Notes: generated by a model from the sequence alone, not told the origin. 64,000 nucleotides of DNA from Oncomelania hupensis (GCA_036898135.1 CM072515.1:23788700-23852699), one strand, 5' to 3'. Positions 46,682-58,180 are shown, counted from the first letter of the stretch. Made by a program: numbers and translations.

Positions 46682-47010
46682 GTGTACTTGCCATGTGCCC
46701 TGCAGACCAAGAAGCGCTATGTGGGCTTCATGTACGAGACACGCGACCAGAAAGAGCCAGTGTTCGACGCCAAAGGCATTGAGACTGTGCGCCGTGACAA
46801 CTGTGGGGTGGTGTCTAAAATCCTTGAACGTTGCATCAAGATCCTATTCACCTCCCGCAACTTGTCCCAGGTCAGAGGCTACTTGCAGCGACAGGTGGGC
46901 AAGATGCTGTCTGGGCGTGTGGGGCTGCAGGACTTTGTCTTTGCCAAGGAGTACCGGGGCATGATGGGTTACAAGCCTGGTTCCTGTGTGCCTGCTCTGG
47001 AGATTGCCAG
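46682..47010 (+). CDS. REV3L: REV3L exon, thumb region
   Basis: It encodes VYLPCALQTKKRYVGFMYET, PVFDAKGIETVRRDNCGVVS, LQDFVFAKEYRGMMGYKPGS and CVPALEIAR. All blocks are highly conserved in REV3L. Acceptor CTGCAG (ends 46681), donor GTTGGT (47011), phase 2 out. Confidence 0.97.
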
Positions 47011-47578
47011 GTTGGTGGACATTTAAAGCTTTGTTGGTTTCTGCATGTTGTTTTGTTAGATTTTGCCATTCCATTGAGAAGTGTATCAATGAAATATACT
47101 TGGTATTCACGGCTCTTCATAAGCGGTGCTTTCAGGCAATGGCTAAAAATAATCCTTGTGCTGTCTCTTTTCGCTGGCTAAACTGCTTGTAGCCAGATCC
47201 GAGACGCTGGCTGTGCATGTGTTTCGGACGGCATGGCCTGATGGCGTAGTTAAAAATAGCTTACAGCTGGTGACTGAAAGTTTACTTTCAGTGAAGGACG
47301 TTTCAGCCGTGTATTGTTGAATAATTTTGACTTCAGCAAAGGCAAAGGTGATTGTGTATTTAGGTTTGTGAATAATATTTTTGGAATATTTCTGTATCTT
47401 TTTTATAAATCAAGAGAACCAAGACTGCATTCACTGACAAGATTTTCACTAGTGGTGGATAAGCAGCAGAGACCAAATTGAGAGTTGCTGTGGGAGTTCA
47501 AAGTAATGTTGCTGGAAACTTGTGGGTAGATATGTTGATCAAAATAAGTGTAGCCAAAATAAGAAATTGGTATTACAG

Positions 47579-47873
47579 GAGACGTTTGAAAGAGGACAGG
47601 CGTTCAGAGCCACGCGTCGGAGAGCGAGTGCCTTACGTCATAGTCCATGGATCTCCGGGACTGCCTCTGATCCAGCTTGTGCGTCAGCCTCGTGAGCTTC
47701 TGCGAGACACTGCCTTGCGCATCAACGTGACCTACTACATCGCCAAGCAGGTGCTGCCTCCACTGGATCGTCTGCTTGGCTTGGCAGGTGTCAGTGTGTT
47801 CCAGTGGTACGCTGACATGCCCAAAGTGGTGCGCATTGCTCCTCACCTAGCTTGTGCACCGGAAACAAAACAG
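47579..47873 (+). CDS. REV3L: REV3L exon, thumb to C-terminal domain
   Basis: It encodes EDRRSEPRVGERVPYVIVHG and INVTYYIAKQVLPPLDRLLG then VFQWYADMPKV, matching 'YDRRSEPQVGERVPYVI' and 'YYITKQILPPL'. Acceptor TTACAG (ends 47578), donor GTGGGT (47874), phase 0 out. Confidence 0.96.
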
Positions 47874-48008
47874 GTGGGTAGTGGAGAATGAGTGTTTTGT
47901 GTGGAAGTGGCAAGAAGTTTGTTTTGATGATTATGATTTCACCAGTAGACTACTAGTTTAATTATTGCTACTCATCATTGACAGGTGTTGTGGTATGTTG
48001 ATATGCAG

Positions 48009-48170
48009 GGCACCATATCCCAGTACTTTGTGACGTCTGACTGCCTGGTGTGTGAGAAACAGACCAAGCAAGCAGTGTGCAGCGACTGCCTTAAAGACCC
48101 CCAGCTTGTGGCCTGCACTCTGGCCTCTAGGGCTGCTGCATGGGAATCTGTGCACGACAAGCTCTCAAAG
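48009..48170 (+). CDS. REV3L: REV3L exon, CysA zinc motif
   Basis: It encodes GTISQYFVTSDCLVCEKQTK and QAVCSDC: the C-x-x-C...C-x-x-C CysA motif thought to bind zinc. The GC donor of the sixth intron upstream does not affect it. An in-frame alternative acceptor ends at 47984 and would add VLWYVDMQ; 48009 is preferred because the family reads KGTISQYF directly. Donor GTTGGT (48171). Confidence 0.93.
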
Positions 48171-48314
48171 GTTGGTTGATGTGGTCCATCAAAATCAGTC
48201 ATTTCATTTTGCCTTTCCGATGGTTTGTTGTGAATTTGATGTATGCAGTGCTACACAAGAAGTTGTGTTGGGTGTTGTAGCCAGAATGATGATGAACCAG
48301 TTTTAAGACTTGCT

Positions 48315-49003
48315 TTAACTCTTGGTGACCTATAAGGTTTTCTGTACATTTGTGCCTATATTCTGTAAGGATTTGAAGTTTATAGCAATAAATTGGGTTA
48401 TGAATTTGAAAAAAAATGCAAAAAATTTATTTATTGTCACATTGACTTCATATTTTAGGATATGTTTACAAAATTTTTATTCTATGTACCCAAAGAACCA
48501 TTTTGACTTTAGTACTATTTTTACCTGTTGGAATCTTGTAATTAATTCAAAATGACAGGTATTTTACCACTCGGCATCGCCATCAACATTGTCGGAAGAT
48601 ACACTTTCACGATCGCTCAAATCACTTATGTGTACAGATGAGACTGAAATATCACTCTGGTTGTCTACACCAAGTCCTTGTGCTCTTTCAGCAATAAGCT
48701 GATCGATAAGGTTACCAAACTCACTATCACTATCCCCTGCCATCATGGCCGAAAATGTAGCGAACTCAAACCTCAAACAAAATCATTAAAAAAGTACACA
48801 AAACCACGTGAAACTTGCGAAAACAATAGCGGAAAACACACGTGAACCTTTCCGGAAGTTAACTAAACCTTCTCTCATGCACTGGAGAGTTCCTATTTCC
48901 TGTGATGTCATGATTAAAAGGTGCGCTAAAGAGGCGCGCATCACTGCGCTTCATGACTACGGGCGAGGCGCGCATTACCACGTCATAGGGCGCTAGAAGT
49001 TAA
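48315..49003 (-). mobile_element. TTAA piggyBac-like MITE, copy 2 (inverted)
   Basis: It is flanked by TTAA on both sides, with ends CTCTTGGTGACCTATA and TATAGGGCG..TAGAAG-type complement, related to copy 1 at 36420-37110 in opposite orientation. A minus-strand frame (48564-48776) reads MMAGDSDSEFGNLIDQLIAE then SDISVSSVHISDLSDRES. This longer reading of the same acidic N-terminus does not continue into a catalytic domain. Confidence 0.78.
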
Positions 49004-49578
49004 ATAAAATGAGCTTGTGAATTGTCTTTGTTTTTTGCCTATAAAGACTTGTTTTGCGGTTCTGCCTGTAGATTGAATTATATTTTGAGATTACCTAATT
49101 GTATATTGAGCTTGAGTATTACTCAATGAGTTGAATCCTCACTATCCCTATCCTATCTCGTAACTCAGAGGTCGTATGGGCACCACAGATGATCATTGAA
49201 CCAGCGTACTCCATCTTTCTCTGTCCTCAGCAACCCTGATGGCTTCACTCAGTGTCAAACCAGTCCATTCTCGAATGTTGTCCTTTCACCTCTTTTTTGG
49301 TCTCCCTCTTTTTCTACCTCATTGCACTGTGCCTTGCAGGATGGTCTTTGCAAGGCCTGATGATCTGGTGACGTGGCCATACCATCAGAGTTTCTGTTTC
49401 TTCACCACTATTAGCAGGTCATCGTGTTGTTTAATGGATTGTGTGATGGTTTGCCGGACTTCGTTGTTGGTGATGTGCTGGGTATAGGAAATGCCCAGAA
49501 GTCTTCTGTAGCACCTCATCTCCATGCTTTGTATTCTTCGTTGTAGATCTGTTGTGAGAGTCCATGTTTCGCAAGCAC

Positions 49579-50803
49579 AGATGTGCCAACCAGTACGGAT
49601 TGACCATATTTAATTCCGGAGAATTGAATTAAATACGGAAATACGGTAGCTTTTATAAGAATACGGAGGAGAAATTGCCTATCGTTTATCTTTGCCAGCG
49701 GTGCTTCTGTACCTGTTTCTGGTCTCAGAATAGTACTCGTGCATTCACTGAACGTCACTGTGTGTCAGCGGGATTTTTTGAGCACGCGCGACCCTTTCGA
49801 GGTGAAGACTATAACTCGTACAGATGTATTTTTAGACCGACGTCAGCTGGGGTTAGGGTAGGGTTGGGTTAGGGTTACCCTACCCAACTCAACCCTACCC
49901 TACCCGTACCCTACCCCTAGTCTAAAAATAGACCTGTACGAGTTCCCTCCATAATAGTCTTCACCGCCTTTCAGAGTATTTCAAAATCGCGAAAATGGCA
50001 GGACGTGGTAGACCCAGAAAAAGAAAAGCTGCTAAGTCTGATGACGAAGCTGATTCCTCGTCAAAGAAAACAAAGCCTGCAACTAAGCATCTGCAAGATT
50101 TTCTGCATTCATACACAGAAGCACATCCATGCATCATTGCGTCGAAACTGTCAACAAAGTACGCACGCTGTACTGTCTGTGGCTTCAATTTTTTTTTATA
50201 AGTCATGGTGGCTTTGACGATGTTGCCAGGCATGTTGCATCTGCTAGACACAAAGCTTACTTACTGTCCACGATCATACTGAGCATTTTCCTGATCCCTG
50301 TGTCCAACTGTTCATGTAAAAGGGTCTTTTCTCTGATTAGAAAAAATAAAACTGACTTTAGAGGGACTATGGGAAATAAGACACTGAATGCCATGCTGCA
50401 GTTGAAATCAAGAAATTCAAATACTGACTGCTACAAAACAAAACTCTCTCCAACACTTCTGAAAAATGCAACTGCTAAATCCTTGAAACAATAGAACTGT
50501 TTTGTTGCTGACATTGCTTTTATTGAAAAGACTATCAGTATCATTCATTTTAAGTAAAACAAGTGTAGTGTTCAACAAGCTGATCTTCATGATGATTTTA
50601 GAGTAAAGCAAGTGTGGTGTTCAACAAGCTGATTTTCATGGTGATTTTAGAGGACTGAAAATAGCCTGCTATTTCAGAGGTAAGCCTGTCGTTATAATGT
50701 CATAGGCTGGGTTTTGCGAAAAAAAAAATACTGACAAGTGTTAAAAAATACTGACAAACGGGTCCGAAAATACTGACAAGAAGGTTAGGAGGTTGGCACC
50801 TCT
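49579..50803 (+). mobile_element. Internally deleted hAT element nested in the LINE
   Basis: TIRs are AGATGTGCCAACC (left) and GGTTGGCACCTCT (right), flanked by an 8-bp duplication GCAAGCAC/GCAAGCAT with one mismatch. A frame from ATG 49995 reads MAGRGRPRKRKAAKSDDEAD and then a BED-like zinc finger CTVCGFNF...HGGFDDVARHVASARH. A T-run of 9 causes a +1 shift within the finger. From about 50290 it reads CKRVFSLIRKNKTDFRGTM, the hAT C-terminal dimerisation region. The catalytic core between them is missing. A 59-bp tandem duplication lies at about 50546-50653. Confidence 0.82.
49801..49965. mobile_element. Palindromic MITE with telomere-like core
   Basis: GGTGAAGACTAT at the left is mirrored by ATAGTCTTCACC at the right, with further inverted blocks (AACTCGTACAG/CTGTACGAGTT, TTTTTAGAC/GTCTAAAAA). 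The centre is GGGTTAGGGTAGGGTT facing AACCCTACCC. Imperfect direct repeats (CCTTTCGAG/CCTTTCAGAG) flank it. It sits just upstream of the hAT ORF's ATG. Confidence 0.7.
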
Positions 50804-51538
50804 GCAAGCATATAGGAAGATAGAGATGACAAGGGAGCACAGCAGTCTTACCTTGGAATGTAGACTGATGGTCCTGTCTTTCCAAATGGGCTTCAACCTT
50901 ACCAGGGCAGCAGTTGTTTGTGCAATCCTGGAGAGGACTTCGTGTCGGGACCCATTGTCTGATACTGTGGCTCCTAAATACTTGAAGCTATGCACGGTGT
51001 TGAGGGATTGGCCTTGGACTTTGATGTCCGTGTTGATGCCATTGTTATTGTTGGTCATCATCTTGGTCTTCTCTGCTCTTATTTGAATTCCATAGGCTTT
51101 GGAGGTAGTGCCAAGCCTCTGTACCAGCTGTTCAAGTTCTTGTTCCAGCCAATCCATCGATATTATCCGAAATACGAAGGTTGGAGATTGCTCTACCCCC
51201 TATGCTGAATGTGCCTTTGTGATCTGCAAGGGCATCTGACATGATGCGCTCTAGGAAGATGTTGAAGAATGTTGGAGAGAGTAGGCATCTTTGACCCACA
51301 CAGTTTGTTGTTCTGAACCAGTTTCCGATGGCGCTGTTATGGAGGACTGCACTGGTAGCCTTGTCATACAGGCTTTTGATGACTTCAATAATTTTAGGGC
51401 TGATGTTGTACACTATCATGGTTGCCCACAGAGCTGTATGCCAATGAGTTGAAAATATATAATAATCCTAAAAATGCTGTTTTGCATGTTGCTCACTACA
51501 GTTTTGATAATATCTATAAGTCGTTTGTACTTTTTCAG

Positions 51539-51691
51539 GTGTGTGGAACATGCATGGGTGCCCAAGACCAGACCCAGCCTTGCATGTCGCTGGACTGTCC
51601 CATCCTTTTCCGCAGACACTTGGCCACCTGTGATCTCACACGCGCTAACCAGGCCAGAGAGGCTTTGGAGAAGGCGGATTTGACTTTTTGA
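51539..51691 (+). CDS. REV3L: REV3L terminal exon, CysB [4Fe-4S] motif and stop
   Basis: It encodes VCGTCMGAQDQTQPCMSLDC and PILFRRH: C-x-x-C...C-x4-C, the CysB motif that in B-family polymerases holds an iron-sulphur cluster and, in polymerase zeta, the POLD2-type accessory subunits. Acceptor TTTTTCAG (ends 51538); TGA stop at 51689-51691. The LINE ends about 115 bp upstream. Confidence 0.94.
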   Translation: MCGTCMGAQDQTQPCMSLDCPILFRRHLATCDLTRANQAREALEKADLTF

Positions 51692-51842
51692 CTTTGTCTT
51701 TGCAACAATTTGACTTTCACTTATTGTAAGTCTTGACTTACAATGTGCTAAACATCGACTAAATTGGGACGTAACACTACAGAGGTGACTTGCCCTCAAG
51801 ATGTGAAGAAGTTATCATTTTATTGTGAACCCCAGGAAAAAC

Positions 51843-51848
51843 AATAAA
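51843..51848 (+). terminator. REV3L: REV3L candidate polyadenylation signal
   Basis: AATAAA lies 152 bases after the stop codon. Further AATAAA/AATAAAC sequences occur at 52152 and 53650, so longer 3' UTRs are possible. Confidence 0.5.
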
Positions 51849-52517
51849 ACCACAAAACCATTGAACAAACCGATCGTTGATCTGTAGGTTTCTTTTTCTG
51901 AAATTTTAAGCCTTGGTCTTGTACAAATCAGGAATGTTTGTCTCAAGTTTCGCATTATTTTTGGCTAGCTTTCAAGATTTGATAAAATTATAAGATGATC
52001 CTAATTTTGTTGACGCTTGCCGTTTACAATTTTGTGATAGTGAGTTTATTGATAATGAAATACTGATTATAGTTATGATTTGTTTAGATAGTTTATTTCT
52101 AACAACAGATAACAAAACCACTGATTTCAATTTCAATACCGAAAACCAAATAAATGAAGAACTTTTTTATTTTCATAGGATCCAGAGAGGAGAGAGTGTA
52201 TGTGTGTTGTTGTTGTTGAATCCCCTTTGTGTTATTTACAGAAATCGTTTGCTTGTTGATAAAAAATTGATTAAAAATTTTGTTTCAAACATGATACTGT
52301 TTCTGGACTATATGTGTTGATTTTGTATTAAAACTGAACTTTGAAGAAAAATCCAAGCCAGAAAACAACTTTTTGGGGTAATGGGGGGAGAGTGTGTATA
52401 AAATGACCTTTATTTTGTTGCATATCTAGTGCAAGAATATTATTTGTATTTAAATTGTCACAATTTTGCTTCTGCCCTCAGATTGGAAACGTGGCATATA
52501 ATAATAATAATAATGAT

Positions 52518-52548
<31 letters not shown>

Positions 52549-55500
52549 ATATATTATAATAAGAAGAGGCTGATTTATAGCATAATTCTAATGAGTGGGT
52601 GATTTTATTTCATTATTGAGATGTCTATCTATAGCATAAATTGGGGAGTATGTAACCTGCATTATTACCATAACTCAAGTTGTAAATGTTTCAGTTTCGA
52701 GCGATTTAAAGATTATTTGACAATCCTGGACAATGAACAAAAAGGAGGCGTTTGTGCATGGCCCCAAAGTGGTGTTTGGTTGGCGGCAACGTTTCTGATG
52801 TATTCTTTTAACTGTGATCTCACTATTTACCCATGCCTAGGAATGGCTAGGCTTAATTCTCCACTCCACTGTCTGAATTATCATAACACAACATAGTTTT
52901 CCTTCCTCATCAGAATGTGTAGACTTTGAGCGGTCAGCAAGTGCTCAAGGCTGTGTCTGCATTGTGCTTATTTGGCCAATCTGAAATTAACAAATACAGC
53001 CACACCTGGCTAAATGGTTGTGTCATGACAAACATTTTCCCAGCCTCCCTCGAAATGGATAGAAATCGTATACAAGTCCCTTACCTTTATTTGTGCATAG
53101 AACTATTCTTTTTTTATAGTTACCATTTTCATTGAATAATTATCGTTATTCGGGTAAATAATATAGGCTTGTGTTCCTCACAAAAAATGAAAGAAAACGC
53201 AGAAATTTTATTTGCAAAGTTTTGACTTCAATTCTGATTTAATGTTAAGAAACATTTTTTCTTGGTGGGAAAAAAGTTACGTATAATCTGTTTGTGTTGG
53301 GTGAACAAATAATATAAATTTATATATATATTGATGGATCTCAAACTTTGTATTAAACTAAATACAGTGTAAATAGAGTAAATACAGCATGTTGCCATTT
53401 TTTTGTTAATCACACACATTTCATTTTCTTGAAAACTACATCAAAGTTCTGGGAATGGACAGACCTTGACACTTTTCAATTGTTGTTTAAAAAGAAGTTC
53501 TGAGTGGTACTACACTGCTGGGGTTTTAACTCAGTGTTGTTGTTCCAGGCTTTATTCTTGGTTTAAATTTTTTGATTTTATTTTTTAATATGAATACTTG
53601 GGATGAATGATGTCACAGGATTTCTTACATTGACTGTGCTTGTGTAAAATAAACAATAGATAGCACAATATTTTTCTCTCTGGATTTTTATCAACACTTT
53701 GACATGTCTGGTTTTTCTTGCAGTCTCAGTGACGTGAATTTTCTAAGCATATCATTTTGTTTGAATCGTTTTGAATCGTCCTTGTTTTTTGTATTAAGAA
53801 TACAAGCATAATCTAAGCATTTGTCTAAAACTGTGAAGAGTTTGTGTGACTACTATTGTGAATAATTTTTTTTTTTTCATCAGACATTTATTTATGTATG
53901 GGATTATGAACTGTCTAGTACAGCATAATCTATGCTTTTTGTATCTTTTTTTCCCTCCCAATCTATTTTGGTGCTGCACAACCAATAGTATTTCTATTTT
54001 TTTTTGTTCTCCATTTCATAATGAAAACTAGTCTTTTTAAATCAAAGTTTTTAATTAACGAAGTTGATCATATGTCTTTTTTGTTGTTGTAGGTGACTGG
54101 TTTATATAAAAGAGTCCAAGACAATGTAGAGGAGAAAGCTCCCGCTGATGTTGTTGATTAGTCGTACTGTGTAACATTTATTTTTTAATGAAAAAAATCG
54201 TGCTAGAAATTTACATATGTACATTTTGCATTATACATCGTTTTAGAAGATTTTTATACCTATATTTATTTTCCCCATCTGTTAACATTTTTTTTAAAAG
54301 TATTTTAAAATAATTGATTTTTTTTTCCCTCCATAATCAAAATTGTTGATGAACACTTATTTTACATCATGTTGATCAATATAACATTTTTTGGGTTCAT
54401 TGATAATAATTACGATAGCTTTACCAGCAATATGTTAGAAATAAAAGTCAAAGTGGCCGGTGATTTTGGAAGGAGCTAATCTCACAGTGCAGAAACATTT
54501 CTTTTTTTTTGCAATTTTCTGATCTGTGAATTTTGATGATGAGGTAATTTGGGGAAGGAATGACTGGTAGTGTGTTGACAGGCTGTGCTTAGCATTAGCA
54601 GAGAAAAGATAGCAGCATTGCATTCTTGCCACAGCACAACAAGAAATGGTGTGTGGTATGTTGAACAAACCTTGCAGTTAGTAGTATGATAATGTAGAGG
54701 ATGTCCTTGGCGTGGCATGTACATTTTGCTCATTTAGTGTGATATTGCTGTTCTGATTAATTTCTTCAATAATTTGTGACCTCAACCACCCCCCACCCAC
54801 CCCTCCCATGACATCTTATTTTGAACTGCAAGATAGTTTGTCTTTTCAAATAATTTTTATTGTTTATTTTATTTTACAATCATAGTTTCAGTGTTTTGTG
54901 TTGCAACTACAGGCCATATTATTGAATTCAGGGGTTTATGTTGTTGGTGCTATATGAATATTATCATAATAATAATAATAATGTTCTGTGTGAACTTTGA
55001 AAATAATTTTTTTATTTTTTTGGCTTGGAGGTGGGTGACTTTTCTCTTGATAGGGATTAGAGGGCTTCTGCAAACATATCTATGTGCTTCCTTTGGTTTC
55101 CAATTACTGATTTATGTTGCCTTTTAATAATTCAAAATTGCAAAAGTTACTATTGAGAATTGCAATAAGTTTATCTGATAGCATTGAAGTTAGGTCTATA
55201 ACAGTGCATTTAGGTCGATGTACGTTGAACTTGATTTTTGTGTGTACCATAAAGAGACATAGAGAATAAAGAGAAACGGTACCTTTTTCAGATAATTTAT
55301 GAGTACTTAGTTTGGATAGTAATATGACTTTTTTTTAAAAACTGTGGTGATTTCAGTGTTCAGATCACAGCAAGTGGCATAAACATAAAACGTGAACACC
55401 AATACCTCAGTTCAAAGTCAATTTGGCATAAATTACTTGATATGTTGGTTTTTATGTTGTATGAGTGATTATTATTGTTGATGTTGCTATTATATTTTAT

Positions 55501-56636
55501 TTGTTTACTGTGGTTAGTGATGGTTTAAGTTGTAGATGTTTACAGATGTATTGAATTTTTAATCCTAATCATGTCAGTGGGCAGCAGTGCTACACTAGCA
55601 TCCCCTATCGCATGTACATAATGTTTCTTCGTCATAATATTTGCTAAAGGGAGAAAACTAGTCCGTATACTTTCCTGTCTGGCATGAATAAGCTGCTCTT
55701 ACCAAAGTGTGGATGTGCGTATTAATTTTTCCATTAATTTTACAAACTATCATGCCATTACTTTAATTATGTCTCTTGAATTGCTTTAAAAGTTTCAGTA
55801 TATTTGTGGGTACTGCTTCCAGTAACCGACATTATAAAATAACATTTATACAAGTCTTAAAGTATGAAAGTATGGAATGTTGTAGATGAGAATTAAGAGA
55901 CCCTTACCTCGGATAGTTTGGGGAAGAATTTGACTGTTGAACTAGAGAAGAAGAATTTATGAAACATGTTGCTGTGTATGTATTATGTATTTTATATTCT
56001 GTATTGCTTATGTAAACTTTATTATTGTACAGCTGGCTTTGATTTGCAGGTTTGGGGTCTACCACTATTGGCATTTTTTTGTTCTCATCTTTCAGAATAA
56101 TATTTATAGTCATTGTATATCTTGTATATTAGCAGAATTTTTATACATTTTGTGTAGTGTTGTGACATTGTGACTTGTATGCGATATGCCAGTTTATTTG
56201 GTATGACATAAATAATGAGCATCAGAAGTCTTTCTAAATCGTGTTTCCTGTGGTTAGACTGTGTTTATGTCTTTGCAAACATCACTGACACTTCCTTTTT
56301 AATGGTATTGCAACATTAAATGGCAACCTCATAAAATCAGAAACAGAAAGCTTCATTGTACAAAAATGCCTTGTATTCTAATATAACAGAAAATATAATA
56401 TCACAGCAGCAATGCTTTAGTAATGACAGAGACAGTAATAATATGAATCATGTCAACTCTTATCCTTTCTATGACCATGTACATTTTGATGGTGAAGCAT
56501 GAACTGTAATGTTACTAGAACAAGTGCAACCTTGCACCACTATGATCAAGATCAATCTACCTACAGACACCACCATGTTTTTTCATTGCACATTTCACCA
56601 CTGCTGAAGAGGGTATCACTGTGTATATGCATCACT
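51849..56636. other. Intergenic region between convergent REV3L and SETD4
   Basis: AT-rich sequence, with a TTA/AAT microsatellite at about 52498-52560. It contains one splice-acceptor-led short frame at 54093-54161 (listed separately). No other gene, RNA or clear mobile element recognised. Confidence 0.6.
54093..54161 (+). CDS. Candidate orphan or alternative last exon
   Basis: A pyrimidine-rich acceptor (TTTTTTGTTGTTGTAG) is followed in phase 0 by VTGLYKRVQDNVEEKAPADV then VD and TAG, with balanced codon use unlike the surrounding AT-rich DNA. It could replace the REV3L terminal exon after 48170 (phase 0), which would delete the CysB motif. It could also end another + strand transcript. 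I do not recognise the peptide. AATAAA occurs at 54440. Confidence 0.3.
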   Translation: MTGLYKRVQDNVEEKAPADVVD

Positions 56637-56642
56637 TTATTG
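56637..56642 (-). terminator. SETD4: SETD4 candidate polyadenylation signal
   Basis: AATAAA on the minus strand lies 35 bases past the SETD4 stop codon, indicating a very short 3' UTR. Confidence 0.6.
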
Positions 56643-56677
56643 CAGAATTTAAGTAGAATTCTCGGTCGCTATGGCAG

Positions 56678-56779
56678 TCAACCAACATCTCGCAATGTAG
56701 CAGACAGGATGTCAACTTCATCCAATATCAGTCTCTCTGCCATGGCTTTGTGTAATGACTGGCCAGCACCAGCTTGACA
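56678..56779 (-). CDS. SETD4: SETD4 terminal exon
   Basis: It encodes CQAGAGQSLHKAMAERLILD and EVDILSATLRDVG, then TGA. It corresponds to the C-terminal helix of SETD4 ('..L.LVESLWTEELKIL..SAE.L'). The acceptor TTATTCCAG lies just above 56779 and the exon is entered in phase 0. Confidence 0.78.
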   Translation of the reverse strand, partial: CQAGAGQSLHKAMAERLILDEVDILSATLRDVG

Positions 56780-57271
56780 CTGGAATAAAAAAAAAAAACG
56801 GACAAACATTTTGGAGAAAAAAACAACAAAAATTAAAATTTTCAAAAAAAGTGTTCTGAAATGAGAATTTAAAGATAAAAGTGATCTATCACACCCACTC
56901 CCCACATAAATGAAAAGAAAAGTCCAATCTAAAAAAAACTGAATGATTATGGATAATATTAGTTACAAAGGAGTTAAATACACATGCAATCACACATACA
57001 AATCTCATTTCCAAATACTGTTTTATTTTTTCCAACTAACCCTTTCAAAGTTTGATAGAAAAAACAGTAGTTCATGGGTATATGCCAGAAGCCAGAATTC
57101 CAGCGTTTTAACATACATTCCAGCACACACAATGGTGGAGCAAAATAAAGGTCTGGGAACAGACATTTGATATAGTATTACTATGAGAAAGGTTCAGGCA
57201 GACCTTTGGGACCCCCTCTGTACCTAAGGAGGTTTGTTCTACTGACTGAAACAAAAATTGTGCAAGTTCAC

Positions 57272-57395
57272 CTTGTTCAGTGCCGCTTGGCTTTTTTGCA
57301 GGAAATGGTGGATGAAATATTGTGCCAATCTTTTAGCGGATGTCTCTATATCAGGGGTTAATTGTTCCCCTGTCACTGCTCTCTCTGAATGCTGT
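57272..57395 (-). CDS. SETD4: SETD4 exon, Rubis-substrate-binding-like helices
   Basis: It encodes QHSERAVTGEQLTPDIETSA then KRLAQYFIHHFLQKSQAALN K, aligning with 'TSLDIAQKICYYFIEETNAVLQK' of SETD4. The acceptor ATTTTAG precedes 57395; the donor is GTGAAC after 57272. Phase 2 in, 0 out. Confidence 0.8.
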
Positions 57396-57565
57396 CTAAA
57401 ATTAACAGAGGGAAAAAAATAATATAAAAAAAACAGCACAAAAATACAAGTAAATAAATAAAAATAAAAACAAGTAAGTGTTCACTGGAAAATAATTAAG
57501 GTGCAAAGTATACAATAACATTTGAAATAATAGTAAAATCAAAGTAGAAAACAAGTTCAACTTAC

Positions 57566-57646
57566 AACTGTACCCAATTCATGGCCAGAATTTTAAATGC
57601 TGACTGCAAGTTCCATGACAGGCCTTCTATTGTGCAGTTCAGCCCT
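57566..57646 (-). CDS. SETD4: SETD4 exon, 81 bp
   Basis: It encodes GLNCTIEGLSWNLQSAFKIL and AMNWVQ, matching 'ENLTFGWDGPSWRLLTALKLL'. Acceptor CAACAG, donor GTAAGT; phase 2 in and out. Confidence 0.8.
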
Positions 57647-57886
57647 CTGTTGCAAAAAGAAGAATGAATGAATTTCTTTTCCTCTTTTTTTTCCCCCATA
57701 CAAAATTTAGAGCGGAAAAAACCATCCACTTCAACTCAATTTGGTCACAACAACCCAAAGCAATTAAAGTCTTTAATGTTATCCCTTTATGGAAAATTTT
57801 AAATAAAATTATATAATATATAATATAATTTCATTGTTGCAATGTTTTTTTTCTTCTAATAAGCACAAAGGGTATGCACTGAATAC

Positions 57887-57971
57887 CTATGCAACTCGTG
57901 TTTGTGTAAAGTTTCCATCTTCTGGTCCCAGTTTGTAAGTTGAAACGGGTCTTGTAGAACGATAAAATTCT
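57887..57971 (-). CDS. SETD4: SETD4 exon, 85 bp
   Basis: It encodes ENFIVLQDPFQLTNWDQKME then TLHKHELHR, corresponding to 'REILVKYL..TDKQMDKKISILKDHGY'. Acceptor TTGCAG, donor GTATTC, phase 1 in and 2 out. Another frame over this segment looks open but breaks the phase. Confidence 0.82.
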
Positions 57972-58110
57972 CTGCAATAAACATAAAATAATGAATGAAT
58001 AGATATTAGGCAAAACAAAAGGAAAACAATGAAAACACACACAAACATATATCTTAACCTCGACATATGTATTCTCCTCCCCCACACACACACGACCACA
58101 AAAACTTTAA

Positions 58111-58180
58111 AAAGGCATCATCGTTATGCCATATTATCACAAAGCAAAGGCATCATCATTATGCCATATTATCACAAAGC
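58111..58180. repeat. 35-bp tandem duplication in SETD4 intron
   Basis: Two copies of a 35-bp unit (AAAGGCATCATCGTTATGCC...) differ at one position. They lie about 20 bp past the donor of the neighbouring SETD4 exon. Confidence 0.9.

Larger units (their letters stand above)
49150..51423 (-). mobile_element. 5'-truncated RTE-like LINE, interrupted by a hAT element
   Basis: Minus-strand frames read, in order, IIEVIKSLYDKATSAVLHN and GQRCLLSPTFFNIFLERIM (RT fingers and motif B region, 51132-51419), then IQIRAEKTKMMTNNN and FKYLGATVSDNGSRH (RT thumb). Then comes ETWTLTTDLQRRIQSMEMRC and the WYGH/GLAKTILQG/RPKKRWKD-type C-terminus toward 49240. The C-terminal 'L..T.. .HG' domain is of the RTE/BovB kind. 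It is 5'-truncated at 51423, just upstream of the last REV3L exon. Frameshifted and dead. The hAT insertion is 49579-50803. Confidence 0.75.

Noticed and set aside
49850..49920. Interstitial telomere
   Set aside because: The GGGTTA-like units are degenerate and arranged head-to-head within a palindromic insertion, not a tandem telomere array.
57831..58091. 86-codon minus frame as SETD4 coding
   Set aside because: It overlaps the true exon in another frame; only the phase-1 reading gives SETD4-like sequence.
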